NCBI GenBank assembly: GCA_021292105.1
Contig: CM037861.1
Span: 26,095,110 to 26,159,109 of the forward strand
DNA: 64,000 bases
From: Anadara kagoshimensis
Lineage: Eukaryota; Mollusca; Bivalvia; Arcoida; Arcidae
Direction: 5' to 3'
Shown here: in pieces, positions 29,942 to 39,841 of the stretch
Layout: the number at the start of each line of letters is the position of its first letter
Numbering within the stretch: the stretch's first letter is position 1
The notes under the pieces: model-generated
Told to the model about the DNA's origin: nothing
The model's input: only the letters and a program-made list of their open reading frames with translations
Databases searched by the model: none
Translations under genes and position numbers: made by a program

Positions 29942-31096
29942 AACCAGTAAAGATGTAATATTAATGAGATCAATGCTATTTTTACAAACGGAAAATGGAT
30001 TTTCCAGTTGTATACTCTAATTACGTAACAGGTTGCTGGGCGTTAAGGTTTGTTGGGAGATAATGAATTCATTGACGTCGAATCCAGGAATTGTCTTGTG
30101 AGTATGACGCCGAATCAAGAAACAGGTCCTGGTGTACGTGACATTCCTCAGTTTGTTGGTTTAAAATACAAAATGAAACAAACCCGAGGAAGAAATCACC
30201 AACATAAGTACACATATATGTAGTAAGAAATGTACGCCAAATGTACACCAACTAAAGGAACGATATGTACAGTTTTACAAAAGCCACTTTTACAAGAATG
30301 AAAATGGCCTCGTAACTAATTCTGACAAATATTATGATTGTTAACAGCAAGTTTTAATTAAAAATTTATTTTTTCAATAGGCAAAACAACCAATAAGATG
30401 TCACAAAACGAGATAACATCTTAGTGATGAGGTCTCCTGAATTTGGACGGGTTACCCCACCCCACCCCACCCCACCCCACCTCCACCCCCGACACTGGTG
30501 GTATAATAATAATAACTTGACCACACCAGGAAACACAAAGTGTACATGCTTTTTAACTCGCATTGGGGTCATAAAGATGTCCAAAGTTGTGCTCTGCGTT
30601 TTTATACATTTATTTGACACCCACCTATAGCTTAAAATTAAAAGGCATAAAGTAATTTATATGCATATTGTTACTGTTTTAAAAACGGGTTTATAGAAAC
30701 GATTTACTAGATTAAACTACGCCACCATTAAAACAACTACTATTGTGACAAAAATTCTATTTATATATGTGCCCATGTTACGTTACTACCGTTTATGCAT
30801 TCTTGTCAAATGCAAATTTAACCATATAAGTTAGTACTTACTATTGACATGTGCTAGTTTTTTTGTTTTTTGTTTTTTTTTAATTTTTTGAAAATAATCC
30901 ATTTAAAAGTAGCACATGACGATTATATAACACTATGTATAAACACGGGGAAAACCATAGACTAGTACTTTCAAAAAATCTCTGGGGATTACTGAGAAAT
31001 CAAATTGAGTCTTTTAAACAAACTCGACCCTGCATATCTGTAACATGAATGATATTGTCATATCGGCGTGTCTTCAACAGTGAAAATACAGCATAT
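29942..31096. other. Intergenic, with a C-rich/G-rich tract
   Basis: No gene recognised. A (CCCCA)n tract at 30455-30490 is the only marked structure. Confidence 0.5.
30455..30490 (-). repeat. (GGGGT)n tract, G-quadruplex candidate
   Basis: The minus strand has at least five runs of four or more G, mostly separated by single T bases, enough for an intramolecular G-quadruplex. Confidence 0.85.
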
Positions 31097-31316
31097 CCAT
31101 TGCACAATCATTCCTTAACAAAGATTTTCTTGAACTTAAATTTGACCTCTTTTTAGAACTCAATATTTTTGTCAAAATTTAATACAAATGTCATAAGCTT
31201 GATTACATCTTTAAAGTGACACCTTTAATCTCTCAAGATCAATCATAATAGCTTGAAAATGTCAGATTTAAGTAAGGGAAAATATTAGTCAGGAAGTATT
31301 GTGAAACTGGGACCAG
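31097..31316. mobile_element. MITE, CCCAGTTTCACAATCATTCC family (copy 3)
   Basis: The left end TGCACAATCATTCCTTAACA is degenerate; the right end ATTGTGAAACTGGGACCAG is well kept. The interior is shared with 9607-9863. Confidence 0.7.
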
Positions 31317-31327
31317 TTGTCGATTGT

Positions 31328-31680
31328 TAAACCATATTCATTATTAATAAAACCCCGGTTTTTTCCAGATATTGTAGCCAATTTTTACAAAACTTTACAA
31401 TGTTTCTAGAGACATCATGTTACTAGGAAGCGGCTTAATGTACAATTTTCTCCTCTGTTCATTTCAAAAAGGTTGAGTTGTTGGACAGAATTTTTTCAGC
31501 TTGAAGTGAAATTTAAAATTTTATGACAAACTTTTTGAAATAAGATTTTGAACAGAGACTGACATTGTACATTAGATCAGTTCCTAATAAAACATACAGC
31601 TAGAAAAAATTGTAAGTTTTTGTAAATTGTGGCCACAACCTCTGAAAAAGGGGTTTAAGTAATAATGAATATGGTTTAAT
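31328..31680. mobile_element. Foldback MITE
   Basis: The left end TTAAACCATATTCATTATTA and right end TAATAATGAATATGGTTTAA are inverted. Pairing continues inward (AATGTACAATTTTCTCCTCTG near 31440 with CAGAGACTGACATTGTACATT near 31560). Confidence 0.8.
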
Positions 31681-31857
31681 GCGACATAACAACAGTTTAC
31701 ATCATGGTGAAGATGTACAAGTTGAAAAAGGTATGTGAAAGATGGGCGTGATTTCTGATAGGTGAGTGGATATTAACAATGAAATGACAAAGACAGTAAA
31801 CGATACGCTACACAAGGAAGTGTTATTTAAGAATCAAAATACCATGTAATTGATACA

Positions 31858-32050
31858 CAGGCCTGTCGAAAGTTTAACACTGAGCTTAAAGGAGTCCAAT
31901 ATCGGCTGTTGAGTGGAACAATTATCGATAGCTAAAAAGCCGCCTAGAGATCGATAACAGCTGTCAAAACCCGTTAAGATAAAGTTAACGAGGGGCCAAG
32001 ATCAACTGTCGATTGGTTAGTTTATAAGAGTTAAACTTTCGACAGGTCTG
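31858..32050. mobile_element. MITE, CAGACCTGTCGAAAG family (copy 1)
   Basis: The left end CAGGCCTGTCGAAAGTTTAA and right end TTAAACTTTCGACAGGTCTG are inverted repeats. Three related copies lie at 57412-57616, 61780-61955 and 62113-62318. Confidence 0.85.
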
Positions 32051-32185
32051 TACTGCACTACAAAGGCGGCATTGGTTGACATTTATAGAAAAATGTATTA
32101 AATTAAAGGTGTGTTCTATATGGTGTATTCTCATGTCCTATTGAGTGTGGAATATATACTTGTGTTAGTCAGGACATTATAATAA

Positions 32186-32770
32186 TTATGTGGACCACAC
32201 TACTGGACTTTTTGTCACTATATTATCTAGTCTCCGTTCAAAGTCAGGAACTACATTACCGGACATCGTACAGTACAAAGTCAGGAATCACACTGCTTGG
32301 CAATATTTATCACTATATCCAGTACCTGACCAAAGCCAGTACCTACACTACTGAACATAGTTTTTTCAACATATACAGTGCCTTTGCAAAGTCAAGACCC
32401 ACACTAATGAGCATCATTTTGTCACTATATCAAGTACCTGTTCAAAGTCAGGAACCTCTCTAATGGACATAATTTTGTCACTATACCCAGTGTCTGTACA
32501 AAGTCAGGTACCCCACTATTGGGTATAGTTTTGTCTCTATATACAATATCCGCCCATAGTCATAAACCACACCAATAGACAGCATTTCGTCACTATATCC
32601 AGTGCCTTTTCAAAGTCATAAACCACACTACTGAAAATCATTTCGTCACTATATCCAGTGCCTTTTCAAAGTCATAAAACACACTACTGAAAATCATTTC
32701 GTCACTATATCCAGTGCCTTTTCAAAGTCATAAACCACACTACTGGACACCATTTTGCCACTATATAAAA
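32186..32770. repeat. Tandem repeat, about 57 bp x 10
   Basis: The phrase TTTGTCACTATATCCAGTGC is followed by CAAAGTCA(G/T)(G/A)AACCACACTACTGG and recurs about every 56-58 bp. The copies at 32586, 32642 and 32698 are nearly identical; the outer ones are more diverged. The open frame running through its 5' part has no protein features. Confidence 0.9.
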
Positions 32771-33140
32771 TGTACATCCAATGTCGGTTTCAATATGCTA
32801 ATATGTTATGTGTTTCTTGTTCTCTTTTCCGTCCATTAATTGACAGATCGCCGGCCACGCCCACAATGTTCCAACAAAGGCCCGGCATGCTTGAATAACA
32901 CATAAAAAATCAAAACTCGGCCTGAATTGTGCCATATAAATGGAATCACTGACACTAGTACGTCATTAGTTTCCGTGGCGCTGATTTGGTACCGTGATGG
33001 CAGTAAGTGTCGGAACATAAAGGTATGGCAGGCGATTTGTCAATTACACCGTGTTCCAGCTGCAAAATACATTTCATTTCATGTTGAATTAATTAACCAT
33101 CTGTCAATTTGAAGTACAAAGTAGTTTTCTCTTAATTCGA

Positions 33141-33375
33141 AGGCCTTGGTGGTAGAGTGGTTCAATGCATGGACTTACGGATTCGTGGTGACGGCACCGT
33201 CTCTCACTGCCTAGATTCAAATCCCATTTGGAGCAAAATGCAACTGTGAGAAAGTTTGTCAAGGTCGGTGATTTTTTCGAGTTTTCTCCACTATCCCATA
33301 ACTAGCCACCTCGTTACAAGTTAAAAGAATCTTGACTGCGGCGTAAAATTAAACCTCCAATCTACTCCATTACCT
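33141..33375 (+). mobile_element. tRNA-derived SINE-like element (family 3)
   Basis: The head CTTGGTGGTAGAGTGGTTCA (A-box-like), a TTACGGATTCGTGG anticodon-arm-like piece and AGATTCAAATCCCA (box B) are followed by an unrelated body and AACCTCCAATCTACTCC. It is not a tRNA gene because the acceptor ends do not pair. Confidence 0.6.
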
Positions 33376-33524
33376 CAATACCAATGGTCTATGCAAAGTT
33401 GTATATGAAATCGGTAATTATGAAGTTTGTGGTAATAGCCAAGTGTGCAAGATAATCAGCCGTGGTGCATAACTTGGTCAAAATTTTGACAACAGAATAT
33501 CGTTGTGTAATGATACGAGATTGC

Positions 33525-34425
33525 AGTATATATACTGGTGTTTGAGCCTGTGGGACTACAGGTGTTTCCCTCCCCCAGCCCCACTGTCTGAGACAGCGCT
33601 ATAGTGGCTAGGCCATTGTTACCACGTTTGACAGCAAAATTGTGTGGTGATGCAAATTTGTAGTTAATATAATGGTGTTTGAGCCTGTGGGACTACAGGT
33701 GTTTCCATCCCCCAGCCCCACTGTCTGAGACAGCGCTATTATAGCTAGGCCATTGTTACCACGTTTGACAGCAAAATTGTGTGGTGATGCAAATTTGTAG
33801 TTAATATACTGGTGTTTGAGCCTGTGGGACTACAGGTGTTTCCCTCCCCCAGCCCCACTGTCTGAGACAGCGCTATAGTGGCTAGGCCATTGTTACCACG
33901 TTTGACAGCAAAATTGTGTGGTGATGCAAATTTGTAGTTAATATAATTGTGTTCCATCCTGTGGGACTACAGGTGTTTCCATCCCCCAGCCCCACTGTCT
34001 GAGACAGCGCTATTATAGCTAGGCCATTGTCACCACGTTTGACAGCAAGATTGTTGTGTGGTGGGGCGAATGTGTAGTTAATATAATGGTGTTCGATCCT
34101 GTGGGACTACAGGTGTTTCCATCCCCCAGCCCCACTGTCTGAGACAGCGCTATTATAGCTAGGCCATTGTCACCACGTTTGACAGCAAGATTGTTGTGTG
34201 GTGGGGCGAATTTGTAGTTAATATAATGGTGTTCGATCCTGTTGGACTACAGGCGTTTCCATCCCCCAGCCCCACTGTCTGAGACAGCGCTATAGCAGCT
34301 AGGCCGTTGTTACCACGTTTGACAACAAAATTGTTATGTTCGAATTTGAAGTTAATATACTGGTATTTGAGCCCGGGGACTACAGCCGTTCCCAATCTCT
34401 CCACTCTCATTGTCTGAGGTAAAGT
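33525..34425. repeat. Minisatellite, about 135-142 bp x 6-7
   Basis: GGGACTACAGGTGTTTCC..CAGCCCCACTGTCTGAGACAGCGCTAT recurs at about 33550, 33690, 33825, 33965, 34103 and 34240, with a degenerate copy near 34375. Each unit has the short palindrome CTGTCTGAGACAG. Frames within it come from the repeat and are not genes. Confidence 0.93.
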
Positions 34426-35263
34426 TAAAGTCGGCTTTATTGCTAATATAACGATCCCGCAGATCGCAAAATGTCATTTTCGTTTTGCTAGTTATTTAGG
34501 GATGATGACAATTCTTCGTAGCTTCCTCTTTTGGACACGCGAAAGGTTAACTAGCTAAACAGGAGGTGCTTACCTTTTCGGTGCACCCGGCCTCACTTCC
34601 CTGATATCATGGAAGTTCGCGCGTTTTACCTAATTTGCGAGTTTCAAAGTTCACTTTTCTTTGCTTTGGTTTTGTGATTTTGACATGGATTGATATGTTT
34701 GTTTTGAGTAAAAAGAGAGTATCCGAGGAGGATAAATAGCGTGTTTCTGGAAATCTTCACGGTATCCGTATCACGATTCCATGAGGTCAACCATGGTCTT
34801 TCATATCGCCCTGTATATTAGTGATTCGCCAACAAATAACAGAATTATATTAAGTATCATTTTATTATATAATAAAAAAAATTATCAAAAATTAAATAAA
34901 TATAAAAAATATACTTAAAACAATGTGCGATTTTATACTTGACAGACTCAGCAACAATGGCTGAAAATGCGTATTAAAATGCATAGATGTAAACAAAGGA
35001 AAATCTCCCTGTAGTTATTATTGTATATGAATGTTACTGAAACAAATTTGTTACTTTCAATTTAAGCATGGTATAAATGTGCATAAAGATTCATAACAAA
35101 AGACCGAGTTGACTATTTCGATTAACATTAAATAAAATTTCGACTCGACATACCCAGAGACAAAACAATAAAATGGGTTAAGTGGTCGAAATACTCCGAA
35201 GTCAAATTTGTGGTGAGACAATGAATGGGACCTAGTGGCCAAAATACCGCGAGATAAAAATAA
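34426..35263. other. Spacer, no gene recognised
   Basis: Contains the short TAGCTAAACAGGAGGTGC repeat piece at 34545-34605 and a very AT-rich stretch at 34860-34930. Confidence 0.5.
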
Positions 35264-36848
35264 CCAGAGGCTCAGTGTGGCTGAGCCTGTATCGCTCACC
35301 TGCTTTTAAAGCAAATTTGTATATATGCTTTTCCCATAGGGTGCAATGTAAAACAATGTTCTCCGCTGGCAGCCATGTTTTATGGCAGATCAGAAAAATT
35401 TTGGCAATCTATGTAAAGGACCTTCTATACTTTATTCCTGTAAAGTTTGGTTCAATTTGCTTCAGTCATTTCTGAGGACATAGTCAAAATGTGTTTTTCC
35501 CATAGGGTCCAATGTTAAACTATGTTCCCTGCTGCCAGCCATGTTTTTAGGCGGATCAGAAAAATTTCGGCAATCTTTGCAAAAGACCTTCCATACATCA
35601 TTCCTGTAAAGTTTAATTGAATTGGCTTTAGTTGTTTCAGAGAAGATAGCCAAAATGTGCGTTTTCCCATAGGGCCCAATGTTAAACTTTGTTTGGCCCT
35701 GGCGGCCATTTTTTTTGGCGGATCAGAAAAATTTGGGCAATCTTAGCAAATGACCTTACATACATTATTCGTGTAAAGTTTGGTTAAAATTGGCTCAGTG
35801 GTTACAAAGAAGATAGCAAATATATGCTTTTCCCATAGGGTCTTATGTTAAGTTATCTTCTGTGCTGGCGGCCATGTTTTTTGATGGATCAGAAAAATTT
35901 TGGCAATCTAAGTAAAGGACCTTCCTTACACCATTCCTGTAAAGTTTGGTTAAATTTGCTCCAGTCACTTCTGAGGAAATAGTCAAAAATGCATTTTTCC
36001 CATAGGGTCCTATGTTAAACTATCTTCTGCGCTGGCAGCCATGTTTTTTGGCTGACCAAAAAAATTTCGACAATCTAAGTAAAGAACCTTCTATACATCA
36101 TTCCTGTAAAGTTTGGTTAAGTTTGCTTCAGTAGTTTCAGAGAAGATAGCCAACATGTGTTTTTACCATAGGGTCCAATGTTAAACTATGTTCCCCGCTG
36201 GCAGCCATGTTTTTAGGCGGATCAGAAAAATTTCGGCAATCTTTGCAAAAGACCTTCCATACATCGTTCCTGTAAAGTTTAATTGAATTAGCTTTAGTCG
36301 TTTCAGAGGAGATAGCCAAAATGTACGTTTTCCCATAGGGCCCAATGTTAAACTTTGTTTGGCCCTGGCGGCCATTTTTTTTGGCGGATCAGAAAAATTT
36401 GGGCAATCTTAGTAAATGACCTTACATACATTATTCGTGTAAAGTTTGGTTAAAATTGGCTCAGTGGTTACGAAGAAGATAGCAAATATATGCTTTTCCC
36501 ATAGGGTCTTATGTTAAACTATTGTCTGTGCTGGCGGCCATGTTTTTTGACGGATCAGAAAAATTTTGGCAATCTAAGTAAAGGACCTTCCTTACACCAT
36601 TCCTGTAAAGTTTGGTTAAATTTGCTCTAGTTACTTCTGAGGAAATAGTCAAAAATGCATTTTTCCCATAGGGTCCCATGTTAAACTATCTTCTGCGCTG
36701 GCAGCCATGTTTTTTGGCAGATCAAAATAATTTCGGCAATCTTAGTAAAGGACCTTCTATACATCATTCCTGTAAAGTTTGGTTAATATTGGTTCAGGGG
36801 TTTCAGAGGAGATAGTTAAAATATGAAAAGTTTACAGACGGACGGACT

Positions 36849-36879
<31 letters not shown>

Positions 36880-36937
36880 GGACGACGGACGCCGAGTGAT
36901 GGCAAAAGCTCACATGGCCTTTAGGCCAGGTGAGCTA
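35264..36937. mobile_element. Second GCTCACCTG / CAGGTGAGC element with minisatellite core
   Basis: The left end AGAGGCTCAGTGTGGCTGAG then CGCTCACCTG matches, in inverted form, the right end GCTCACATGGCC..GGCCAGGTGAGCTAAAA. The right end is almost the same as that of the element at 6972-9409. The core array at about 35310-36825 is unrelated to the 145-bp array of the first element. A (GACT)n tract with GGACGGACG lies just inside the right end (36836-36880). Confidence 0.75.
35310..36825. repeat. Minisatellite, about 165 bp x 9
   Basis: TTTTCCCATAGGGTC(C/T)..ATGTTAAACTAT, GGCAGCCATGTTTTTTGGC, AGAAAAATTTCGGCAATCT and CATTCCTGTAAAGTTTGGTT recur in order about every 165-168 bp. A higher-order period of about 668 bp is also visible: the block at 35490-35660 closely matches 36158-36330. 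Confidence 0.93.
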
Positions 36938-36982
36938 AAAAAAGGATTAAGTTGTCTAAATGTTATAAGAAATAAAATTAAA

Positions 36983-37229
36983 CTAGAAAAACTGTGAGCC
37001 ACAAGCTCACAAAAATACCCCCCGCTCCCAAAAATCCATCGGATCAAATTTTTAAATAGGAGGTGGGCATCTACATTATATCACGAAGATTGTGTGAAAG
37101 TTTCATGAAAATCCATTGAAGGGTTTAGGAGGAGTTGCGGATAAGAGATAGGTACCCTAAGGTGTAACGGAAGGACAGACGGACACCCTTATCACTATAT
37201 ACCCCACACTTTTTAAGCGGGGGTATGAA
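36983..37229. repeat. Interspersed repeat ending in GGGGGTATGAAT
   Basis: Runs from AACTGTGAGCCACAAGCTCAC through ATACCCCCCGCTCCC to CACACTTTTTAAGCGGGGGT. It has short inverted motifs (GAGCCACAAGCTC; ATACCCC/GGGGTAT) typical of bivalve dispersed repeats. Confidence 0.55.
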
Positions 37230-38556
37230 TGGGACTCAGTGGTCCAACTTGATAGACCGAGGCACAAAATAAAACTGGATTTAGTGCTACAAATACCCAG
37301 CTTTACTCAGAGACATAAAATTAAAATGGGATAAAATACTCCGAGTCTCCAACAACTATTAATTGCACAGAATATGAAAATAAAATAAAACAATAAAACA
37401 AGGAAAAAAAAGTTAGTGGATCGCATTTCTTGTCTGAAAGCTGTCCTAGCGATATTTTTTTTTCTTTTTGCCATTTCCTTAACAAATTTCGCTCAGATAC
37501 GTTAAATACGAATTATAAATTTAAGATAATAACACGAAACCCTATTCAACCATGATACTAGCTAGATAATAGTGACCTATTTTTCCACTCACCACACGAA
37601 CTTTCCAGACGTGCAGTTCTCCAAGACACACAAAGGCAATGATTCAATGGTTTTCAACTTCGAAAACCAATAATCCATGTAAAGTAGGCCAAAGTTCCCG
37701 AATTTTCTATTTCTAGCATAGCTCATATTTAAGTCAATTTTCACAAGCCGTAAACCTAGCGGAAATAAGAAATAACCCAGCAGGGCTTTTTCAGAAATTT
37801 CTCCCATGAATCTGTGAATTCCCCCCCCCCCCCCATGTCAATGCAAACGTCTACATATATGTCGTGTCTTTGTAAGAATTTAGATATTGTATACTTTCCA
37901 ATCGCAAGTTACATGATGATGATTCTGAACTTAAGTCAAGGTCAACCAGCTACAAGGTCACATACTGCAGACATTGTCCTTAACCAGTTATTTGATTTTC
38001 ATATCAGTAGTTTCATTTAAGTTATGTTTACATTAAAAATAAATATTGAAATAAATAAATAAATAAAACCAAGAACGTTGACCACCACGCCCGCAATATA
38101 ATATAATGACTTGGTATTTTCAAATCACGGTAAGCGAAACAATAGCCAAACAACACTGACCTATCCGCTAGACCTTTCATTGGGAATATTCAAAGATAAT
38201 AATCCACCAGGCCAGATACATGCTTGTTTCCCGCTATGTAGATACCTGTGTCTCCTATATTCATAAATGTTCTGGTCAATTAGGGTCAAGCAGGCAGGTC
38301 AATATTTTATTTGTCTGTACGTGGTAATTAATATAGTTAAAATTCATTACTACATGTTAATAAAAATAAAATATAAAAAGATTGACAGTGATCTGTCGTG
38401 CATTATGCAATTACTATAAAAATAATGATTGTTAGATCTATACCCATTGGGTTTACCGGAGGTTAGAACAGGTTCACCGGAAGTTAGAACAGGTGCCCCG
38501 ACTAATTTCACATATGCGAGTATAATCTTAATAACACATTCAACGTTTTCTAAATT
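37230..38556. other. Intergenic, no gene recognised
   Basis: AT-rich sequence with a C-run at about 37819-37833 and an (AAAT)n tract near 38047. The open frames are not convincing. Confidence 0.5.
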
Positions 38557-39177
38557 TCACGTTGGTTCGTTATGCTTAACAGTACTTTTAACAATTCCGT
38601 TAATATTTTCTATACCCTGAGATTCACTTGCGTCTATAATTTTGTCCACATATGATATATCAGTTCCGAGACTTTGAAGAGTTTTGAGGGATTCTGGGAT
38701 TGAGTCATAATCTTCCGGCATTACTGAAAAGTCTGGAGGCAATAATTCAGATTCGATAACTGCATCCGGGAACTGCCGAGCTATTTTCCTCCACCATATC
38801 CCACCTGGAATTCCAATCATTTGAACAGATACCCCTCCGTTAACCGTCGTCCATTTATCTTCATTAATCTCTGGAACTTCCACAACATCAATTGTCTTTA
38901 CTTTACCGATGAGTTCCAGTTTTTTGTACATCCATAATCGGCGGTTATTTTCGGTAAACCATTTCCCGTCCTTTGCCACAACGTTGATATTTGGGATTGA
39001 CGATATATCTAGAGAACCATTACATAATGCATCTAGTGTTTCTCCAATGGGTTTAAAAGGATTGGCGCTTTTTCTGTTGAAATACTGAGTGACGGTGTCC
39101 TGACAAAAATAGACTTCTGAAGGTTTCAGACTGAAAGTCTTAGGTTTGTTTTCCGGCTCGTTCATTCTCGGTAACAA
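38557..39177 (-). CDS. Short ParB/sulfiredoxin-like domain protein, paralogue of the 1011-aa gene
   Basis: 206 codons without an intron. The residues from LKPSEVYFCQDTVTQYF through IPNINV, GKWFTENNRRLWMYKKLELIGK and GGVSVQMIGIPGGIWW align in order with the N-terminal domain of the gene at 26873-29908, including the NRRLW core and the C-terminal GG...GxPGG block. The C-terminal 60 residues are acidic and hydrophilic, with no tandem repeats and no second domain. It could be a full-length single-domain member or a truncated copy; the clean open frame and conserved core favour a real gene. The first ATG (39177) is followed by a second at codon 5. A gypsy-type retrotransposon in the same orientation ends 0.66 kb upstream. 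Function is unknown. Confidence 0.75.
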   Translation of the reverse strand: MLPRMNEPENKPKTFSLKPSEVYFCQDTVTQYFNRKSANPFKPIGETLDALCNGSLDISSIPNINVVAKDGKWFTENNRRLWMYKKLELIGKVKTIDVVEVPEINEDKWTTVNGGVSVQMIGIPGGIWWRKIARQFPDAVIESELLPPDFSVMPEDYDSIPESLKTLQSLGTDISYVDKIIDASESQGIENINGIVKSTVKHNEPT

Positions 39178-39750
39178 TCGATATGTCTAGGCCATATCCG
39201 GATAGCTTACACATCTACACATGCACGAGATAGTATGTTATGAAAGTCCAAGTAATGTTACCATTTACATGTATAATACAAATCATTAACACGTATTTAC
39301 ATATGATATCGATATGATCAGATTCATTGTGTCAAGTTTATAAATATCCGTTTTAACCTGATTATAAACAAACCGCCATGTCGTTGGGTGCTTGGCAACT
39401 TGTTCTACCTGGCTTAAGCGCACCTTTAATCAATAGTCGTCTAGATCAGTCTATGGTGTGTACTACGGATTAACAAGAGTGTGGGAAAACCAAAAATTTT
39501 GTTCAATAGTGAACCAAAAAATTATTATAGCGATTTAATGCGAAGTAAATATATTTAAATGACACACACTAGCTAATCTACATGGAAGGTGCGTCTCTCC
39601 AGTATACGCCCCGGTTGTGCAATGAACCGTTACCTTAACCAGTTGGTTATTATACTAGTACATAAAAGTCCCAAAAGAGACGAACACCATCTTAGTATTT
39701 TTTTTAGTTTTTATGTATTTTACCACGTGTAAGACATTTATCCGAACTTT

Positions 39751-39753
<3 letters not shown>

Positions 39754-39785
<32 letters not shown>
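39754..39785. repeat. (AT)n microsatellite
   Basis: About 16 uninterrupted AT dinucleotides. Confidence 0.95.
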
Positions 39786-39787
<2 letters not shown>

Positions 39788-39837
39788 TAATTTCTTGTTC
39801 AAAATGAAATGTAAATATACCGTTGCTATATATTATC

Positions 39838-39841
39838 GTAT
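39838..39841. other. Target-site duplication, left (GTAT)
   Basis: GTAT directly precedes the left LTR and is repeated directly after the right LTR at 55059-55062, as expected from integrase-made staggered cuts. Confidence 0.8.

Larger units (their letters stand above)
39178..39841. other. Upstream region of the short ParB-like gene
   Basis: No gene recognised. It contains an (AT)n microsatellite at 39754-39785 and borders the retrotransposon insertion. Confidence 0.5.

Noticed and set aside
33525..34425. CRISPR-like array
   Set aside because: The units are contiguous 135-142 bp monomers without unique spacers, in an animal genome; it is a minisatellite.
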